From positions 310,001 through 374,000 of the forward strand of contig NZ_BQID01000005.1 in the NCBI RefSeq assembly GCF_021602345.1: a DNA stretch of 64,000 nt, given 5' to 3'. The DNA is from Pseudomonas pharyngis. Lineage in GTDB: Bacteria > Pseudomonadota > Gammaproteobacteria > Pseudomonadales > Pseudomonadaceae. The stretch's first letter is position 1, and each line of letters opens with the position of its first letter. Under the pieces are notes generated by a model, which saw only the letters and a list, made by a program, of their open reading frames with translations, was not told the DNA's origin and made no database searches. Both the position numbers and the translations under genes were made by a program. This document shows, piece after piece, positions 37,850 through 47,128 of the stretch.

Positions 37850-38539
37850 ATGAGCGACCTGATTGCCTACCACCTCGAAGACGGTATCGCGACCCTGACC
37901 CTGAGCAACGGCAAGGTCAACGCCATTTCCCCGGACGTGATCGCGGCCTTCAACGCGGCGCTGGATCAGGCGGTGGCGGATCGTGCCATTGTGATCATCA
38001 CAGGTCAGCCGGGCATTCTCTCTGGCGGCTATGACCTGAAAGTAATGACCGCCGGCCCTAAAGAAGCTGTGTCTCTGGTGACTGCGGGTTCGACTCTGGC
38101 CCGTCGTCTGCTGTCGCACCCGTTCCCCGTGATTGTTGCTTGCCCGGGCCATGCCGTGGCCAAGGGCGCGTTCATTCTGTTGTCCGCCGACTATCGGATC
38201 GGTGTCGACGGTCCGTTCAGCATTGGTCTGAACGAAGTGCAGATCGGCATGACCATGCACCACGCCGGCATCGAGCTGGCTCGTGATCGTCTGCGTCGCT
38301 CGGCCTTCCATCGCTCGGTTATCAATGGTGAGATGTTTGATCCGCAAAGCGCAGTGGATGCCGGTTTCCTCGACAAGGTTGTAGCGGCCGAAGAGCTGCA
38401 AGGCGCTGCCCTCGCCGCCGCGCGTCAGTTGAAGAAAATCAACATGACCGCACACAAGAACACCAAGTTGAAAGTACGCAAGGCGCTACTGGAAGCCCTG
38501 GACAACGCGATCATTCAGGATCAGGAGCACCTGGGCTGA
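37850..38539 (+). CDS. Crotonase-family enoyl-CoA hydratase/isomerase
   Basis: Protein of 229 aa of the crotonase fold: IATLTLSNGKVNAISPDVIA near the N-terminus, the oxyanion-hole region GILSGGYDLKVM and GHAVAKGAFILLSADYRIGV. Residues that would supply the two catalytic Glu of hydratases are not obvious, so it may be an isomerase or hydrolase-type member. AAGGAATTGCGCC precedes the ATG. A strong terminator follows, so it is probably monocistronic. Confidence 0.87.
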   Translation: MSDLIAYHLEDGIATLTLSNGKVNAISPDVIAAFNAALDQAVADRAIVIITGQPGILSGGYDLKVMTAGPKEAVSLVTAGSTLARRLLSHPFPVIVACPGHAVAKGAFILLSADYRIGVDGPFSIGLNEVQIGMTMHHAGIELARDRLRRSAFHRSVINGEMFDPQSAVDAGFLDKVVAAEELQGAALAAARQLKKINMTAHKNTKLKVRKALLEALDNAIIQDQEHLG

Positions 38540-38561
38540 TACCCGGCTCATTCCGATTCAG

Positions 38562-38590
38562 AAAAGCCCGACCGTCGTGTCGGGCTTTTT
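38562..38590 (+). terminator. Terminator after the crotonase gene
   Basis: AAAGCCCGAC pairs with GTCGGGCTTT (ACCGTCGT middle), followed by a T-run. Confidence 0.8.
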
Positions 38591-38743
38591 CTTACACGCC
38601 CAGTTAAAAACTCTGCAGCAGCTCTAGGACGCCTCTGACCAACAAGTCGGAAACATGCGCTTAAACATCGCTCATCTCCGGACTCTATAGCGGCAATTGC
38701 CGAAAACAGTGCACATCCGTACACTGCGCCACCTTTTGTCCCG

Positions 38744-39478
38744 ATGGGCCTGAAAATGCTGTTCGTGTTTCGTATGTTGTTGATAGGCCTGCACTTTATT
38801 CTGGCGGGAATCCTCGGTGTGATCCTCGGGCTGTGCCGCCCATTCAATCCGGACAACAGTCGCCTGTGCGCCCGTCTCTATGCACTGCCGGCCATGTGCA
38901 TTTTGCGCCTGCGGGTTAAGGCCGATGTCGGGCCGTTGATGAACAAGCCAGACAGCTGCGTGATCATCGCCAACCATCAGTCCAACTATGACCTGTTCGT
39001 GTTCGGCAACGTGGTGCCGCGCCGTACCGTGTGCATCGGCAAAAAGAGCCTGAAGTGGGTGCCACTGTTCGGGCAACTGTTCTGGCTGGCGGGCAACGTG
39101 TTGATCGATCGTGGGAACGCGCACAAGGCGCGCCAGTCGATGCTGACCACCACCGACACCTTGCAGCACAAAGACACCTCGATCTGGGTGTTCCCGGAAG
39201 GCACCCGCAACCTGGGTGAAGAACTGCTGCCATTCAAAAAAGGCGCGTTCCAGATGGCCATCGCCGCCGGGGTGCCGATCGTTCCGGTGTGTGTCAGCAG
39301 CTACATCAAGCACATGCGTCTGAACCGCTGGCACAGCGGGAAAGTTCTCATACGCTCGCTGCCGGCAATTCCTACCGCCGGCCTGACCATGGATGACATG
39401 CCCATGCTCATCAACCAGTGCCGCGAACAGATGCGCGAATGCATCGATGCGATGGACCGGCAGCTGCAAGCTGCGTGA
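38744..39478 (+). CDS. 1-acyl-sn-glycerol-3-phosphate acyltransferase (PlsC family)
   Basis: Membrane-associated acyltransferase of 244 aa that acylates lysophosphatidate in phospholipid synthesis. An N-terminal membrane segment (LLIGLHFILAGILGVILGLC) is followed by the catalytic NHQSNYD (H-x4-D, residues ~77-83), the WVFPEGTRN substrate-binding motif (~150) and a PIVPVCVSSY strand. ATG 38744 is used; ATG 38756 is equally possible, as neither has a good ribosome-binding site. Pseudomonads carry several PlsC paralogues, so the symbol is left blank. Confidence 0.88.
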   Translation: MGLKMLFVFRMLLIGLHFILAGILGVILGLCRPFNPDNSRLCARLYALPAMCILRLRVKADVGPLMNKPDSCVIIANHQSNYDLFVFGNVVPRRTVCIGKKSLKWVPLFGQLFWLAGNVLIDRGNAHKARQSMLTTTDTLQHKDTSIWVFPEGTRNLGEELLPFKKGAFQMAIAAGVPIVPVCVSSYIKHMRLNRWHSGKVLIRSLPAIPTAGLTMDDMPMLINQCREQMRECIDAMDRQLQAA

Positions 39479-39612
39479 AAAAGAAGCCCGCCCTGTGCGG
39501 GTTTTCTTTTGCCCGGTGAACTGTGGAGATTTCACTGACTCTCAAGCAGCGACACGGCTAAGCTGAAGCCATGTCTCCCCTGCCATCTGCCAAGAAGAAG
39601 TGAATCACCACC

Positions 39613-40584
39613 ATGGGTCGAGTTGTTGCTGCTGCGGTTTACAGCGCTGGTAAGAAAGTCACCAATATTTCCCTCGACGAAGGCGCAGCCTGGGCCGCCA
39701 AGACCGGCCACTTCGTCTGGATCGGCCTCGAAGAGCCGAGCGCCCAGGAACTGTCCAACCTGCAACGCCAGTTCAACCTGCACGAACTGGCCATCGAAGA
39801 CGCTCTCGAAAAACACAGCCGGCCAAAGCTGGAAACCTTTGGCGACGCGCTGTTCATCGTCACCTACTCGCCGGTGCGCGAACACGGGATTCTGCAGTTC
39901 ATCGAAACCCATATCTTCGCCGGTAACGGCTACATCATCACCGCGCGTAACGGTCATTCGGCGTCCTACGCCCAAGTGCGCCAGCGCTGTGAGGCACGGC
40001 CGCTGCTGCTGGAACACGGGGAAGATTTCGTACTGTATGCGCTGCTGGATTTCGTGATCGAGAACTATCAGCCGGTGGGCGAAGCGATCCACGCCGAGAT
40101 CGATGAGCTGGAACGCAACGTGCTGTGCAGTGCGCTCAATGAACACGACATCCAGAAACTCCATGGCCTGCGCCGAGACGTCTTGCGTTTGCGCCGTTAC
40201 GCGGCGCCGATGGTGGAAATCGGCGAGGAGCTGCAGAAGCTGAGCTTCCCCTTCATCGACAAGAACATGCGCCCATACTTCCGTGATGTGCAGATCCATG
40301 TCACGCGGCAGATGGAAGACCTGACCACCCTGGCCGACATTGCCAGCCAGACCATCGAAATCGGCGTGCTGCTGGAGGCGTCACGCCAGAGCGTGGTGCA
40401 GCGCAAATTCGCCGCGTGGGCGGCGATTCTGGCGTTCCCCACGGCAGTGGCGGGGATCTACGGGATGAACTTCCAGAACATGCCGGAGCTGAGCTGGCAC
40501 TACGGCTATTTCGGCGTGCTGGGCTTTATCACGGTCGGCTGCGTGAGCCTGTGGGCGAGTTTCAAGAAATCCGGCTGGCTATAA
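39613..40584 (+). CDS. corA: Magnesium/cobalt transporter CorA
   Basis: Homopentameric Mg2+ channel subunit of 323 aa: a large cytoplasmic N-terminal funnel and two C-terminal helices (WAAILAFPTAVAGIYGMNF and GYFGVLGFITVGCVSLWASF) joined by the GMN signature loop (IYGMNFQNMPEL). The last residues are basic (KKSGW). It differs from CmaX at 2345-3340, which has GIN. The ATG at 39613 has AAGAAGTGAATCACCACC upstream. It converges on the amidotransferase gene through a shared hairpin. Confidence 0.92.
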   Translation: MGRVVAAAVYSAGKKVTNISLDEGAAWAAKTGHFVWIGLEEPSAQELSNLQRQFNLHELAIEDALEKHSRPKLETFGDALFIVTYSPVREHGILQFIETHIFAGNGYIITARNGHSASYAQVRQRCEARPLLLEHGEDFVLYALLDFVIENYQPVGEAIHAEIDELERNVLCSALNEHDIQKLHGLRRDVLRLRRYAAPMVEIGEELQKLSFPFIDKNMRPYFRDVQIHVTRQMEDLTTLADIASQTIEIGVLLEASRQSVVQRKFAAWAAILAFPTAVAGIYGMNFQNMPELSWHYGYFGVLGFITVGCVSLWASFKKSGWL

Positions 40585-40585
40585 G

Positions 40586-40616
40586 AAAAAACGCCCCCGT
40601 GCAAAACACGGGGGCG
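40586..40616. terminator. Terminator between corA and the amidotransferase gene
   Basis: CGCCCCCGTG-CAAAA-CACGGGGGCG stem, with a long A/T run on the corA side that gives U-tract termination for the leftward gene. Confidence 0.8.
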
Positions 40617-40623
40617 CCTGGGT

Positions 40624-41346
40624 TCAAGCAGCGGTCGGCTTGTGCGCCACGAAGCGCATCATCCATTCCGCCACGGTGGTGCCGTGGTGCTGATGTTCCA
40701 GGCTGGCCACACCCTTGCTGTACACCTGCTCGCCCAGCGCTTCCTGACGCAGATCCAGCAGCGCCCGCGAATAGTCGTGAATGAATTCCGGATGCCCTTG
40801 GAAGCACAGCACCTGATCGTTGATGTGGTACGCGGCGAACGGGCAGAAATCGCTGGAAGCAATCACCGTGGCGTTCTCCGGCAACGCCGTCACCTGATCC
40901 TGGTGGCTGATCAACAGCGTCAGCTCTTCGCGCACCGGGCTCATCCACGGCGCCTTGGCCGCCAGTTTGTAGTTGTGAATGCCGACACCCCAGCCTTGAG
41001 TAGCACGCTCGCTCTTGCCACCCAGCAACAGCGCCAGCAGCTGATGGCCGAAGCACACGCCGAGCAGTTTGTCGCCGCGCTCGTAGCGGGTCAGCAGGTA
41101 TTGCTTGAGGGTCTGGATCCACGGGTCGGTGCCGAACGAGTCGGCCTTGCTGCCGGTAACCAGATACGCATCGAAGGTCAGGTCATCACTCGGATAGTCG
41201 CCCTGCATCACGTTGTACACCGTGAACTCGGCGGCGATCGGCTGTTGCGAGAACAGGCGCTGGAACATCTGCCCGTAACCCTGATATTCATCGACCAGTT
41301 CCGGACGCAGGATGTCGGTTTCCAGAATGCAGATGCGTAGCGACAT
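40624..41346 (-). CDS. Class I glutamine amidotransferase-like protein
   Basis: Cytoplasmic protein of 240 aa. The nucleophile elbow is LLGVCFGHQLLALLLGG (Cys near residue 99) and the catalytic His-Glu pair is in CFQGHPEFIHDYSRALL. It resembles stand-alone GuaA-type amidotransferases, for which roles in gamma-glutamyl hydrolysis or amide transfer are proposed. ATG 41346; a longer upstream reading is not supported. It is convergent with corA and 95 bp downstream of the beta-oxidation operon. Confidence 0.85.
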   Translation of the reverse strand: MSLRICILETDILRPELVDEYQGYGQMFQRLFSQQPIAAEFTVYNVMQGDYPSDDLTFDAYLVTGSKADSFGTDPWIQTLKQYLLTRYERGDKLLGVCFGHQLLALLLGGKSERATQGWGVGIHNYKLAAKAPWMSPVREELTLLISHQDQVTALPENATVIASSDFCPFAAYHINDQVLCFQGHPEFIHDYSRALLDLRQEALGEQVYSKGVASLEHQHHGTTVAEWMMRFVAHKPTAA

Positions 41347-41441
41347 AAAAAATACCTGACACGTGATGGGAATAATGCACACCCCAGAGCCTGCCTTGAA
41401 ACCACCCGGCAAGGCAAGCCCCGGAATGCCTCCCCGCCCCG

Positions 41442-43586
41442 TTAGAACAACTCGCCTTTCGCGGCTTTTTCCAGCAGCAACGCAGGCGGTGCGAAACGCT
41501 CGCCGTACTGTTCCGCCAGGTACTGCGCCCGCGCGACGAAGTCCTTCACGCCATATTGATTGATGAACTGCAACGCGCCGCCCGTCCATGCCGCAAAACC
41601 GATGCCGAAGATCGAGCCGACATTGGCGTCCGCCGTCGAAGTCAGCACGCCCTCCTCCACACAGCGCACGGTTTCGATGGCCTGCACGAACAGCAACCGA
41701 TCACGTACATCCTTCGGCGAAATCTGCCCATCGGCTTTCTCGAAATGGGTCTTCAGTTCGGGCCACAAATGTTTTTGCCCACCTGCGGGGTACTCGTAAA
41801 AACCGCCTCCCGCTGCCTTGCCCGGCCGCTTGTATTCGTTGAGCAGCAAGTCAATCACGGCGAACGCCGGGTGCTCAATCAGCAGTTTCCCTTCTGCCTG
41901 CAGGTCTTTGGCCGTTTGCTGACGGATATGGCTCATCAGGCTGAGGGAAACTTCGTCGGAGATCGCAAGAGGCCCGACAGGCATCCCGGCCTTGCGGGCT
42001 TCGGTCTCGATCATCGGCGCACTCACGCCCTCACCCAGCATCGCAATACCTTCATTGGTAAAGGTGCCGAATACTCGCGACGTGAAGAAGCCGCGACTGT
42101 CGTTGACCACAATCGGGGTTTTCTTGATTTGCAGTACGAAATCGAACCCGCGTGCGAGGGTTTCGTCGCTGGTTTGCGCGCCTTTGATGATTTCCACCAG
42201 CGGCATCTTTTCCACCGGGCTGAAGAAGTGCAGGCCGATGAACTTGCCTTGATCCGGCACTGCGGTCGCCAGGCCAGTGATGGGCAAGGTCGAAGTGTTG
42301 GAAGCAATCACCGCGTCGGCGCCGACCACCTGCTGTGCTGCTGCCGAGACCTTGGCCTTGAGATCACGATCCTCGAATACCGCCTCAATGATCAGATCGC
42401 AACCTGCCAGATCGGCGTCGCTTTCGGTCGGATGGATGCGCGCCAGCACCGCTTCACGCTGCTGCGCAGTCATCTGCCCGCGAGCGACTTTCTTGTCCAG
42501 CAATGCCGCCGAATGCGCCTTGCCCTTTTCCGCAGCCGCGAGGTTGATGTCTTTGAGCACCACGTCGATCCCGGCCACAGCGCTGACGTAGGCGATTCCC
42601 GCCCCCATCATTCCGGCGCCGAGGACGCCCACGCGCTTCGTCACAGAAGGCGCAAAACCCTGCGGACGCGAACCGCCAGCATTGATTTCATTGAGCTGGA
42701 ACCAGAAGGTGCCAATCAGGTTTTTCGAGATCTGCCCGGTGGTCAGTTCGGTGAAGTAGCGGGTTTCGATCAGGTGCGCCGTGTCGAAATCCACCTGCGC
42801 ACCTTCCACCGCCGCGCACAGAATCTTCTCCGGCGCCGGCAATGTGCCCTGGGTTTTGCTGCGCAGGATCGACGGCGCAATCGCCAGCATCTGCGCGACT
42901 TTCGGATTGGAGGGCGTGCCGCCGGGAATCTGATAGCCCTTCACATCCCAACGCTGCACCGTCGCAGGATTGGCCAGAATCCAGGCCCGGGCCTTGGCCA
43001 GCAGCTCATCGCGATCCGCTGCCAGTTCATCAATCAGCCCCGCCTGCAACGCCTGCTGCGGACGGACTTTCTTGCCTTCGAGCAGATACGGCAAAGCCTT
43101 TTCGATGCCCAGCATGCGCACCATCCGCACCACGCCACCGCCGCCCGGCAACAGGCCGAGGGTCACTTCCGGCAAACCGAGCTGCACCGACGCATCGTCC
43201 AGTGCCACGCGGTGGTGGCAGGCCAGGCAGATTTCCCAGCCGCCGCCGAGCGCCGCGCCGTTGATCGCCGCGACCACCGGTTTGCCGAGGGTTTCCAGGG
43301 TGCGCAACTGGCCCTTGAGGGTCAGCACCATGTCATAGAAGGCCTTGGCTTCGGGCTTGCCGACCTTGATCAGTTCATTCAGGTCGCCGCCGGCGAAGAA
43401 GGTTTTCTTGGCCGAGGTGATGATCACCCCGGCGATCTCATCTTTTTCCGCCAGCAGTCGGGCGACGCTTTCAGCCATGGCCTCGCGGTACACCGCGTTC
43501 ATGGTGTTGGCGCTCTGGCCCGGCATGTCGATGGTCAGGAGAACGATGCCGTCCTGGCCTTTTTCGTAACGAATGGCTTGGGTCAT
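41442..43586 (-). CDS. FadB/FadJ-like multifunctional enoyl-CoA hydratase / 3-hydroxyacyl-CoA dehydrogenase
   Basis: Beta-oxidation enzyme of 714 aa. The N-terminal crotonase domain has AAINGAALGGGWEICLACHH and the LGLPEVTLGLLPGGGG catalytic-Glu tract. The C-terminal 3-hydroxyacyl-CoA dehydrogenase domain starts VGVLGAGMMGAGIAYVSAVA (NAD Rossmann, residue ~315) and contains GLHFFSPVEKMPLVEII and RGFFTSRVF. ATG 43586 has AAGGA seven bases upstream. It follows the thiolase gene by 17 bp in one operon. It is distinct from the main FadBA of the genome; its chain-length role is unknown. Confidence 0.92.
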   Translation of the reverse strand: MTQAIRYEKGQDGIVLLTIDMPGQSANTMNAVYREAMAESVARLLAEKDEIAGVIITSAKKTFFAGGDLNELIKVGKPEAKAFYDMVLTLKGQLRTLETLGKPVVAAINGAALGGGWEICLACHHRVALDDASVQLGLPEVTLGLLPGGGGVVRMVRMLGIEKALPYLLEGKKVRPQQALQAGLIDELAADRDELLAKARAWILANPATVQRWDVKGYQIPGGTPSNPKVAQMLAIAPSILRSKTQGTLPAPEKILCAAVEGAQVDFDTAHLIETRYFTELTTGQISKNLIGTFWFQLNEINAGGSRPQGFAPSVTKRVGVLGAGMMGAGIAYVSAVAGIDVVLKDINLAAAEKGKAHSAALLDKKVARGQMTAQQREAVLARIHPTESDADLAGCDLIIEAVFEDRDLKAKVSAAAQQVVGADAVIASNTSTLPITGLATAVPDQGKFIGLHFFSPVEKMPLVEIIKGAQTSDETLARGFDFVLQIKKTPIVVNDSRGFFTSRVFGTFTNEGIAMLGEGVSAPMIETEARKAGMPVGPLAISDEVSLSLMSHIRQQTAKDLQAEGKLLIEHPAFAVIDLLLNEYKRPGKAAGGGFYEYPAGGQKHLWPELKTHFEKADGQISPKDVRDRLLFVQAIETVRCVEEGVLTSTADANVGSIFGIGFAAWTGGALQFINQYGVKDFVARAQYLAEQYGERFAPPALLLEKAAKGELF

Positions 43587-43603
43587 GACAGGTTTCCTTG
43601 AGG

Positions 43604-44809
43604 TCAGAGGCGTTCGATGATGGTGGCGATGCCCATGCCGCCGCCGACGCACAGCGTCGCGAGGCCGTAGCGCAGGCGTCGGGCTTCCAGTTCATCGAGC
43701 AAGGTGCCGAGGATCGCGCAACCGGTGGCGCCCAGCGGGTGGCCCATGGCGATCGAGCCGCCATTGACGTTGACCTTGTCCGGGTCGACGGCCATGTCCT
43801 TGATGAATTTCAGCACCACCGAGGCGAACGCCTCGTTGACTTCAAACAGGTCGATGTCTTCCACCCGCAGCCCGGCCTTGGCCAGTGCCTTGCGAGTGGC
43901 CGGCGCCGGGCCGGTGAGCATGATGGTCGGATCGGTGCTGGTGACCGCCGTGGCGACAATCCGCGCCCGGGGTTGCAGGCCCAACGCGCGTCCCTTGGCC
44001 TCGGAGCCGATCAACATCAGCGCCGCGCCGTCGACGATCCCCGAGCTGTTGCCCGGCGTGTGCACATGGTTGATCCGCTCGACATGGCTGTAGACCCGCA
44101 GTGCCGTGGCGTCGAAGCCCATCTGGCCAATCATTTCGAAACTCGGCTTGAGTTTGCCCAGACCTTCAAGGGTCGACTCGGCGCGGATGAACTCATCGTG
44201 ATCGAGCAGGATAATGCCGTTCTGGTCCTGCACCGGCACCAACGACTTGCTGAACGAACCGTCGGCCCGGGCACGCGCGGCTTTCTGTTGCGAGTGCAGC
44301 GCGTAGGCATCGACGTCCTGCCGGCTGAAGCCTTCAAGGGTGGCGATCAGGTCGGCGCCGACGCCTTGTGGCGTGAAGTGGCTGTGCAGATTGGTCTGCG
44401 GGTCCAGCGCCCAGGCGCCGCCGTCGCTGCCCATCGGCACGCGGGACATCGATTCGACGCCGCCGACCACCACCAGCTCTTCGAACCCGGAGCGCACTTT
44501 CATCGCTCCCAGGTTCACCGCTTCCAGCCCGGAAGCGCAGAAGCGGTTGATCTGCACGCCGGCGACGCTGACGTCCCAATCGGCCACCTGCACGGCGGTC
44601 TTGGCGATGTCCGAGCCCTGATCGCCAATCGGCGTAACACAGCCAAGCACCACGTCATCGACCTGGCTGGTGTCCAGCGCCGTGCGTGCCTGCAAAGCGG
44701 TCAGCAGCCCGGCCACCAGGTTCACCGGCTTGACGCTGTGCAGCGAACCGTCGGCCTTGCCCTTGCCACGGGGCGTGCGTAACGCGTCGAAAATCAAAGC
44801 TTGGGTCAT
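43604..44809 (-). CDS. Acetyl-CoA acyltransferase (thiolase)
   Basis: Thiolase of 401 aa completing beta-oxidation or making acetoacetyl-CoA. The acyl-accepting Cys is in [16 protein letters not shown] (residue ~90). The second site is [17 protein letters not shown] with His, and the third CVGGGMGIA with the C-terminal Cys. [16 protein letters not shown] is the CoA-binding loop. It is first in the operon with the FadB-like enzyme. The 392-bp region upstream should hold the operon promoter. Confidence 0.93.
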   Translation of the reverse strand: MTQALIFDALRTPRGKGKADGSLHSVKPVNLVAGLLTALQARTALDTSQVDDVVLGCVTPIGDQGSDIAKTAVQVADWDVSVAGVQINRFCASGLEAVNLGAMKVRSGFEELVVVGGVESMSRVPMGSDGGAWALDPQTNLHSHFTPQGVGADLIATLEGFSRQDVDAYALHSQQKAARARADGSFSKSLVPVQDQNGIILLDHDEFIRAESTLEGLGKLKPSFEMIGQMGFDATALRVYSHVERINHVHTPGNSSGIVDGAALMLIGSEAKGRALGLQPRARIVATAVTSTDPTIMLTGPAPATRKALAKAGLRVEDIDLFEVNEAFASVVLKFIKDMAVDPDKVNVNGGSIAMGHPLGATGCAILGTLLDELEARRLRYGLATLCVGGGMGIATIIERL

Positions 44810-45201
44810 GACGTCCTCGAACCTGTGCGGTGAGTGAAATTCGTGCTGTCACTGTTGTCTTCGCAGGCGACGGATTCAATGACCACAGCGCTCAATGACG
44901 TTGACGCGCACGCTCAGACGGACGGTCATCCATGGCTTGGTTAACCGGTTCAGGTGAGCGAGCTGTCTAGCAAACGGGCGACAAAGAAGCTGGCAATGGG
45001 CCTCATGCCTTTTTAATCGCGACCGGCAGCAAGTACATACGAAATGGATCTAAGCAAAGCGTGACGCGGGCCCTAAGGTGAAGATGTACGTTGTTGTCGT
45101 CGGGTTTTGCCGAGGCAGACGTTCTTCAACAGGAAGTGCAGCGCTTGCCATCATGGATATGCAGGCAGGCATCAGGAAATAACAAAAAAGGCGGTCAAGC
45201 C
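44810..45201. other. Intergenic region upstream of the thiolase operon
   Basis: No gene is supported. There is an AACCGGTT palindrome within it, but no clear PsrA-type operator. A 32-codon ORF at 45084-45182 has AAGGTG upstream but no recognisable protein character. The promoter of the leftward operon and that of the small peptide gene at 45202 should lie here. Confidence 0.4.
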
Positions 45202-45297
45202 ATGTTCAAACAACCAAAAGTACGGCAAGCAGGGCTCATTCTTTTCGCCACGACGCTGTTGTTGATTCTGCCGAACCTGACCAAGGTCATCGGCTGA
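45202..45297 (+). CDS. 31-residue single-pass membrane peptide
   Basis: Encodes a basic N-terminus (MFKQPKVRQ), one hydrophobic helix (AGLILFATTLLLILPNL) and TKVIG at the end, so it is a small inner-membrane peptide with the N-terminus probably inside. AAGG lies about ten bases upstream. It is too short for standard gene finders. It stands 111 bp before a cytochrome c gene in the same direction. Confidence 0.55.
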   Translation: MFKQPKVRQAGLILFATTLLLILPNLTKVIG

Positions 45298-45408
45298 TTC
45301 AAGCGGCAGGTATTGTTCATCGCCACTGAAAATGTGACTGGCCCGCTATCCGGGCCAGCGTGGCTGTGCCAACCTTTGCGCACTTCCACGACACGGACGG
45401 CGGTCATT

Positions 45409-46215
45409 TTGAAAACGCTCATTCTGTTCGGGGCCATGCTGCTGAGCATGCCCCTGTCTGCCGCGCAGCTGAACCTGGAGCTGGGCGCGAACAGCCGCAC
45501 CTGGCAGACCGAGGAATTGCTCAAGCATCCTCAAGTACAAACCCTCACGGTCAAGAATGATGTGTCCTACAAGAAGGACATGACTTATCGCGCCGTGCCG
45601 ATGGCCGCGCTGCTGACCGGCATCAAACCGGACGATCACCTGCAAGCCGTAGCGCTGGACGGTTTCGCCGCCGAGCTGTCCGCCGCGCCGCTACTGAACA
45701 ATAAAGGCTCGCGCGCCTGGCTGGCCATCGAGGATCCGGCGCAGCCCTGGCCGCCGCTGTCGGAAGGCAAGCACAGCGCCGGGCCGTTTTATCTGGTGTG
45801 GACCGATCCGCAGGCCGGCAATATCAGCCCGGAACAATGGCCATTCGAAGTGGCGAGCATCAAGCGAATGACTCCGGTGGCCGAGCGCTTCCCTGCCCTG
45901 TTGCCGGACCCTGCGTTGAAGGCCGATGACCCGGTGAATCAGGGGTTTGCGCTGTTCCAGAAGAACTGCCTGGCCTGCCATCGCCTGAATGGCGCAGGGG
46001 ATGCGCAGTTCGGGCCGGATCTCAATATTCCCTACAACCCGACCGAGTACTTCGGCGCGGACTTCCTCAAGCGCTACATCCGCGATCCTCAGAGTCTGCG
46101 TCAGTGGCCGCAGGCGAAGATGCCGGGGTTTTCTGCCGAGGTGTTGCCGGATGCGGATCTGCAGAAGCTGATCGGGTATTTGCAGCATATGGCCGGGCGC
46201 AAGGTTAAGCCTTGA
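45409..46215 (+). CDS. Exported c-type cytochrome (268 aa)
   Basis: Signal peptide (MKTLILFGAMLLSMPLSAA), then about 170 residues of molybdopterin-oxidoreductase-like beta domain (VPMAALLTGIKPDDHLQAVA, then ERFPALLPDPAL). A C-terminal class I cytochrome c domain follows, with heme motif CLACH (Cys187, Cys190, His191) and Met238 in AKMPGF as the likely sixth ligand. The start is taken as TTG 45409, because it gives a proper signal peptide and no ATG is available. It is probably periplasmic and could serve a methylotrophy-like or sulfite-type electron chain; no partner enzyme is adjacent. Confidence 0.83.
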   Translation: MKTLILFGAMLLSMPLSAAQLNLELGANSRTWQTEELLKHPQVQTLTVKNDVSYKKDMTYRAVPMAALLTGIKPDDHLQAVALDGFAAELSAAPLLNNKGSRAWLAIEDPAQPWPPLSEGKHSAGPFYLVWTDPQAGNISPEQWPFEVASIKRMTPVAERFPALLPDPALKADDPVNQGFALFQKNCLACHRLNGAGDAQFGPDLNIPYNPTEYFGADFLKRYIRDPQSLRQWPQAKMPGFSAEVLPDADLQKLIGYLQHMAGRKVKP

Positions 46216-46224
46216 TGCCTTCCT

Positions 46225-46311
46225 TGTGGGAGCGAGCCTGCTCGCGATGCGGTGTCTCAGTCATGCACGTGCCGGCTGAAAGATTGCCATCGCGAGCATG
46301 CTCGCTCCCAC
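46225..46311. repeat. REP doublet (REPIN-like) after the cytochrome gene
   Basis: tgtgggagcgagcctgctcgcgatg and the inverted catcgcgagcatgctcgctcccaca flank a short spacer between the convergent cytochrome and transglutaminase genes. Confidence 0.85.
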
Positions 46312-46324
46312 AGGAGTAGTGCGG

Positions 46325-47128
46325 TTATTGCTGCTGAACCGAGATCACCGGCGTCGGCGACACCAGCACTTTCGCATGCATCTGCTCTGACCCGCCTCCC
46401 CGGCGCATGCCGCGCACCGGGCAGGCATCCAGATAATCCAGACCCACCGCCAGTTTCAGGTGCCGCTCCGGCCGCGCCAGTTCATTGGTCACGTCAAAGC
46501 TGTACCAGGCGTCATCGATCCAGGCTTCGGCCCAGGCGTGACTGGCGAGATGCTCACAATCCTCGCTGTACAGATAACCCGACACATAACGTGACGGCAC
46601 CCCGAGACTGCGCGCGCAGGCCAGAAACGCGTGGGCGTGATCCTGGCAAACACCCGCCCGTCCGGCGAATGCCTCGGCGGCGCTGGTGTCGACTTCAGTG
46701 GAACCCGGCTTGTAAGTCATGTGCTGGTTCAAACCGTGCATCAGGTCGATCAGTGCATTGCGGTCGCGTCGCTGCTTGCAGGATTGTTCGGCAAACGCCC
46801 GCAACGCCTCGTCAGCCTCGGTCAGCCGGGTGAACCGCAGGAACGGCAGCGCCGACTGACTCTCGTGCTCCGCCTCGCGCAATTCGTCGATATCAACCTG
46901 CCCCCGGGCGCCGATGATGATCGCTTCGTGGGGCTCGTCCATGGTCAGGACGTGCAGGATGTTGCCGAACGGATCGAGCTGGGCGCGCACCGGGCGCGGC
47001 AGGTCAAGCTGCCAGCTCAGCACGTGCTGACGCTCGCTGTCGTGGGGTGTCAGGCGCAGGTACTGGATGCTCGCGCGCACCTGATCTTCGTAGTGATAGG
47101 TGGTCTCGTGGCTGATGGAAAGTCTCAT
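46325..47128 (-). CDS. Transglutaminase-family protein (catalytically competent)
   Basis: Protein of 267 aa. N-terminal beta domain (MRLSISHETTYHYEDQVRAS...LTPHDS) then a transglutaminase-like core with an intact triad: Cys161 in AGVCQDHAHAF, His197 in ASHAWAEAW and Asp212 in YSFDVTNE. No signal peptide is seen. It overlaps the alpha-E gene by 4 bp and is third in an operon after a circularly permuted ATP-grasp ligase. This is a set predicted by comparative genomics to make and cut a peptide, so it may be the peptidase. The substrate is unknown. Confidence 0.87.
   Translation of the reverse strand: MRLSISHETTYHYEDQVRASIQYLRLTPHDSERQHVLSWQLDLPRPVRAQLDPFGNILHVLTMDEPHEAIIIGARGQVDIDELREAEHESQSALPFLRFTRLTEADEALRAFAEQSCKQRRDRNALIDLMHGLNQHMTYKPGSTEVDTSAAEAFAGRAGVCQDHAHAFLACARSLGVPSRYVSGYLYSEDCEHLASHAWAEAWIDDAWYSFDVTNELARPERHLKLAVGLDYLDACPVRGMRRGGGSEQMHAKVLVSPTPVISVQQQ

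Noticed and set aside
41556-43601. 681-codon plus-strand ORF
   Set aside because: Antisense of the FadB-like gene.
45084-45182. 32-codon ORF with AAGGTG upstream
   Set aside because: Its translation lacks any protein-like pattern and no partner is evident, so it is not reported as a gene.
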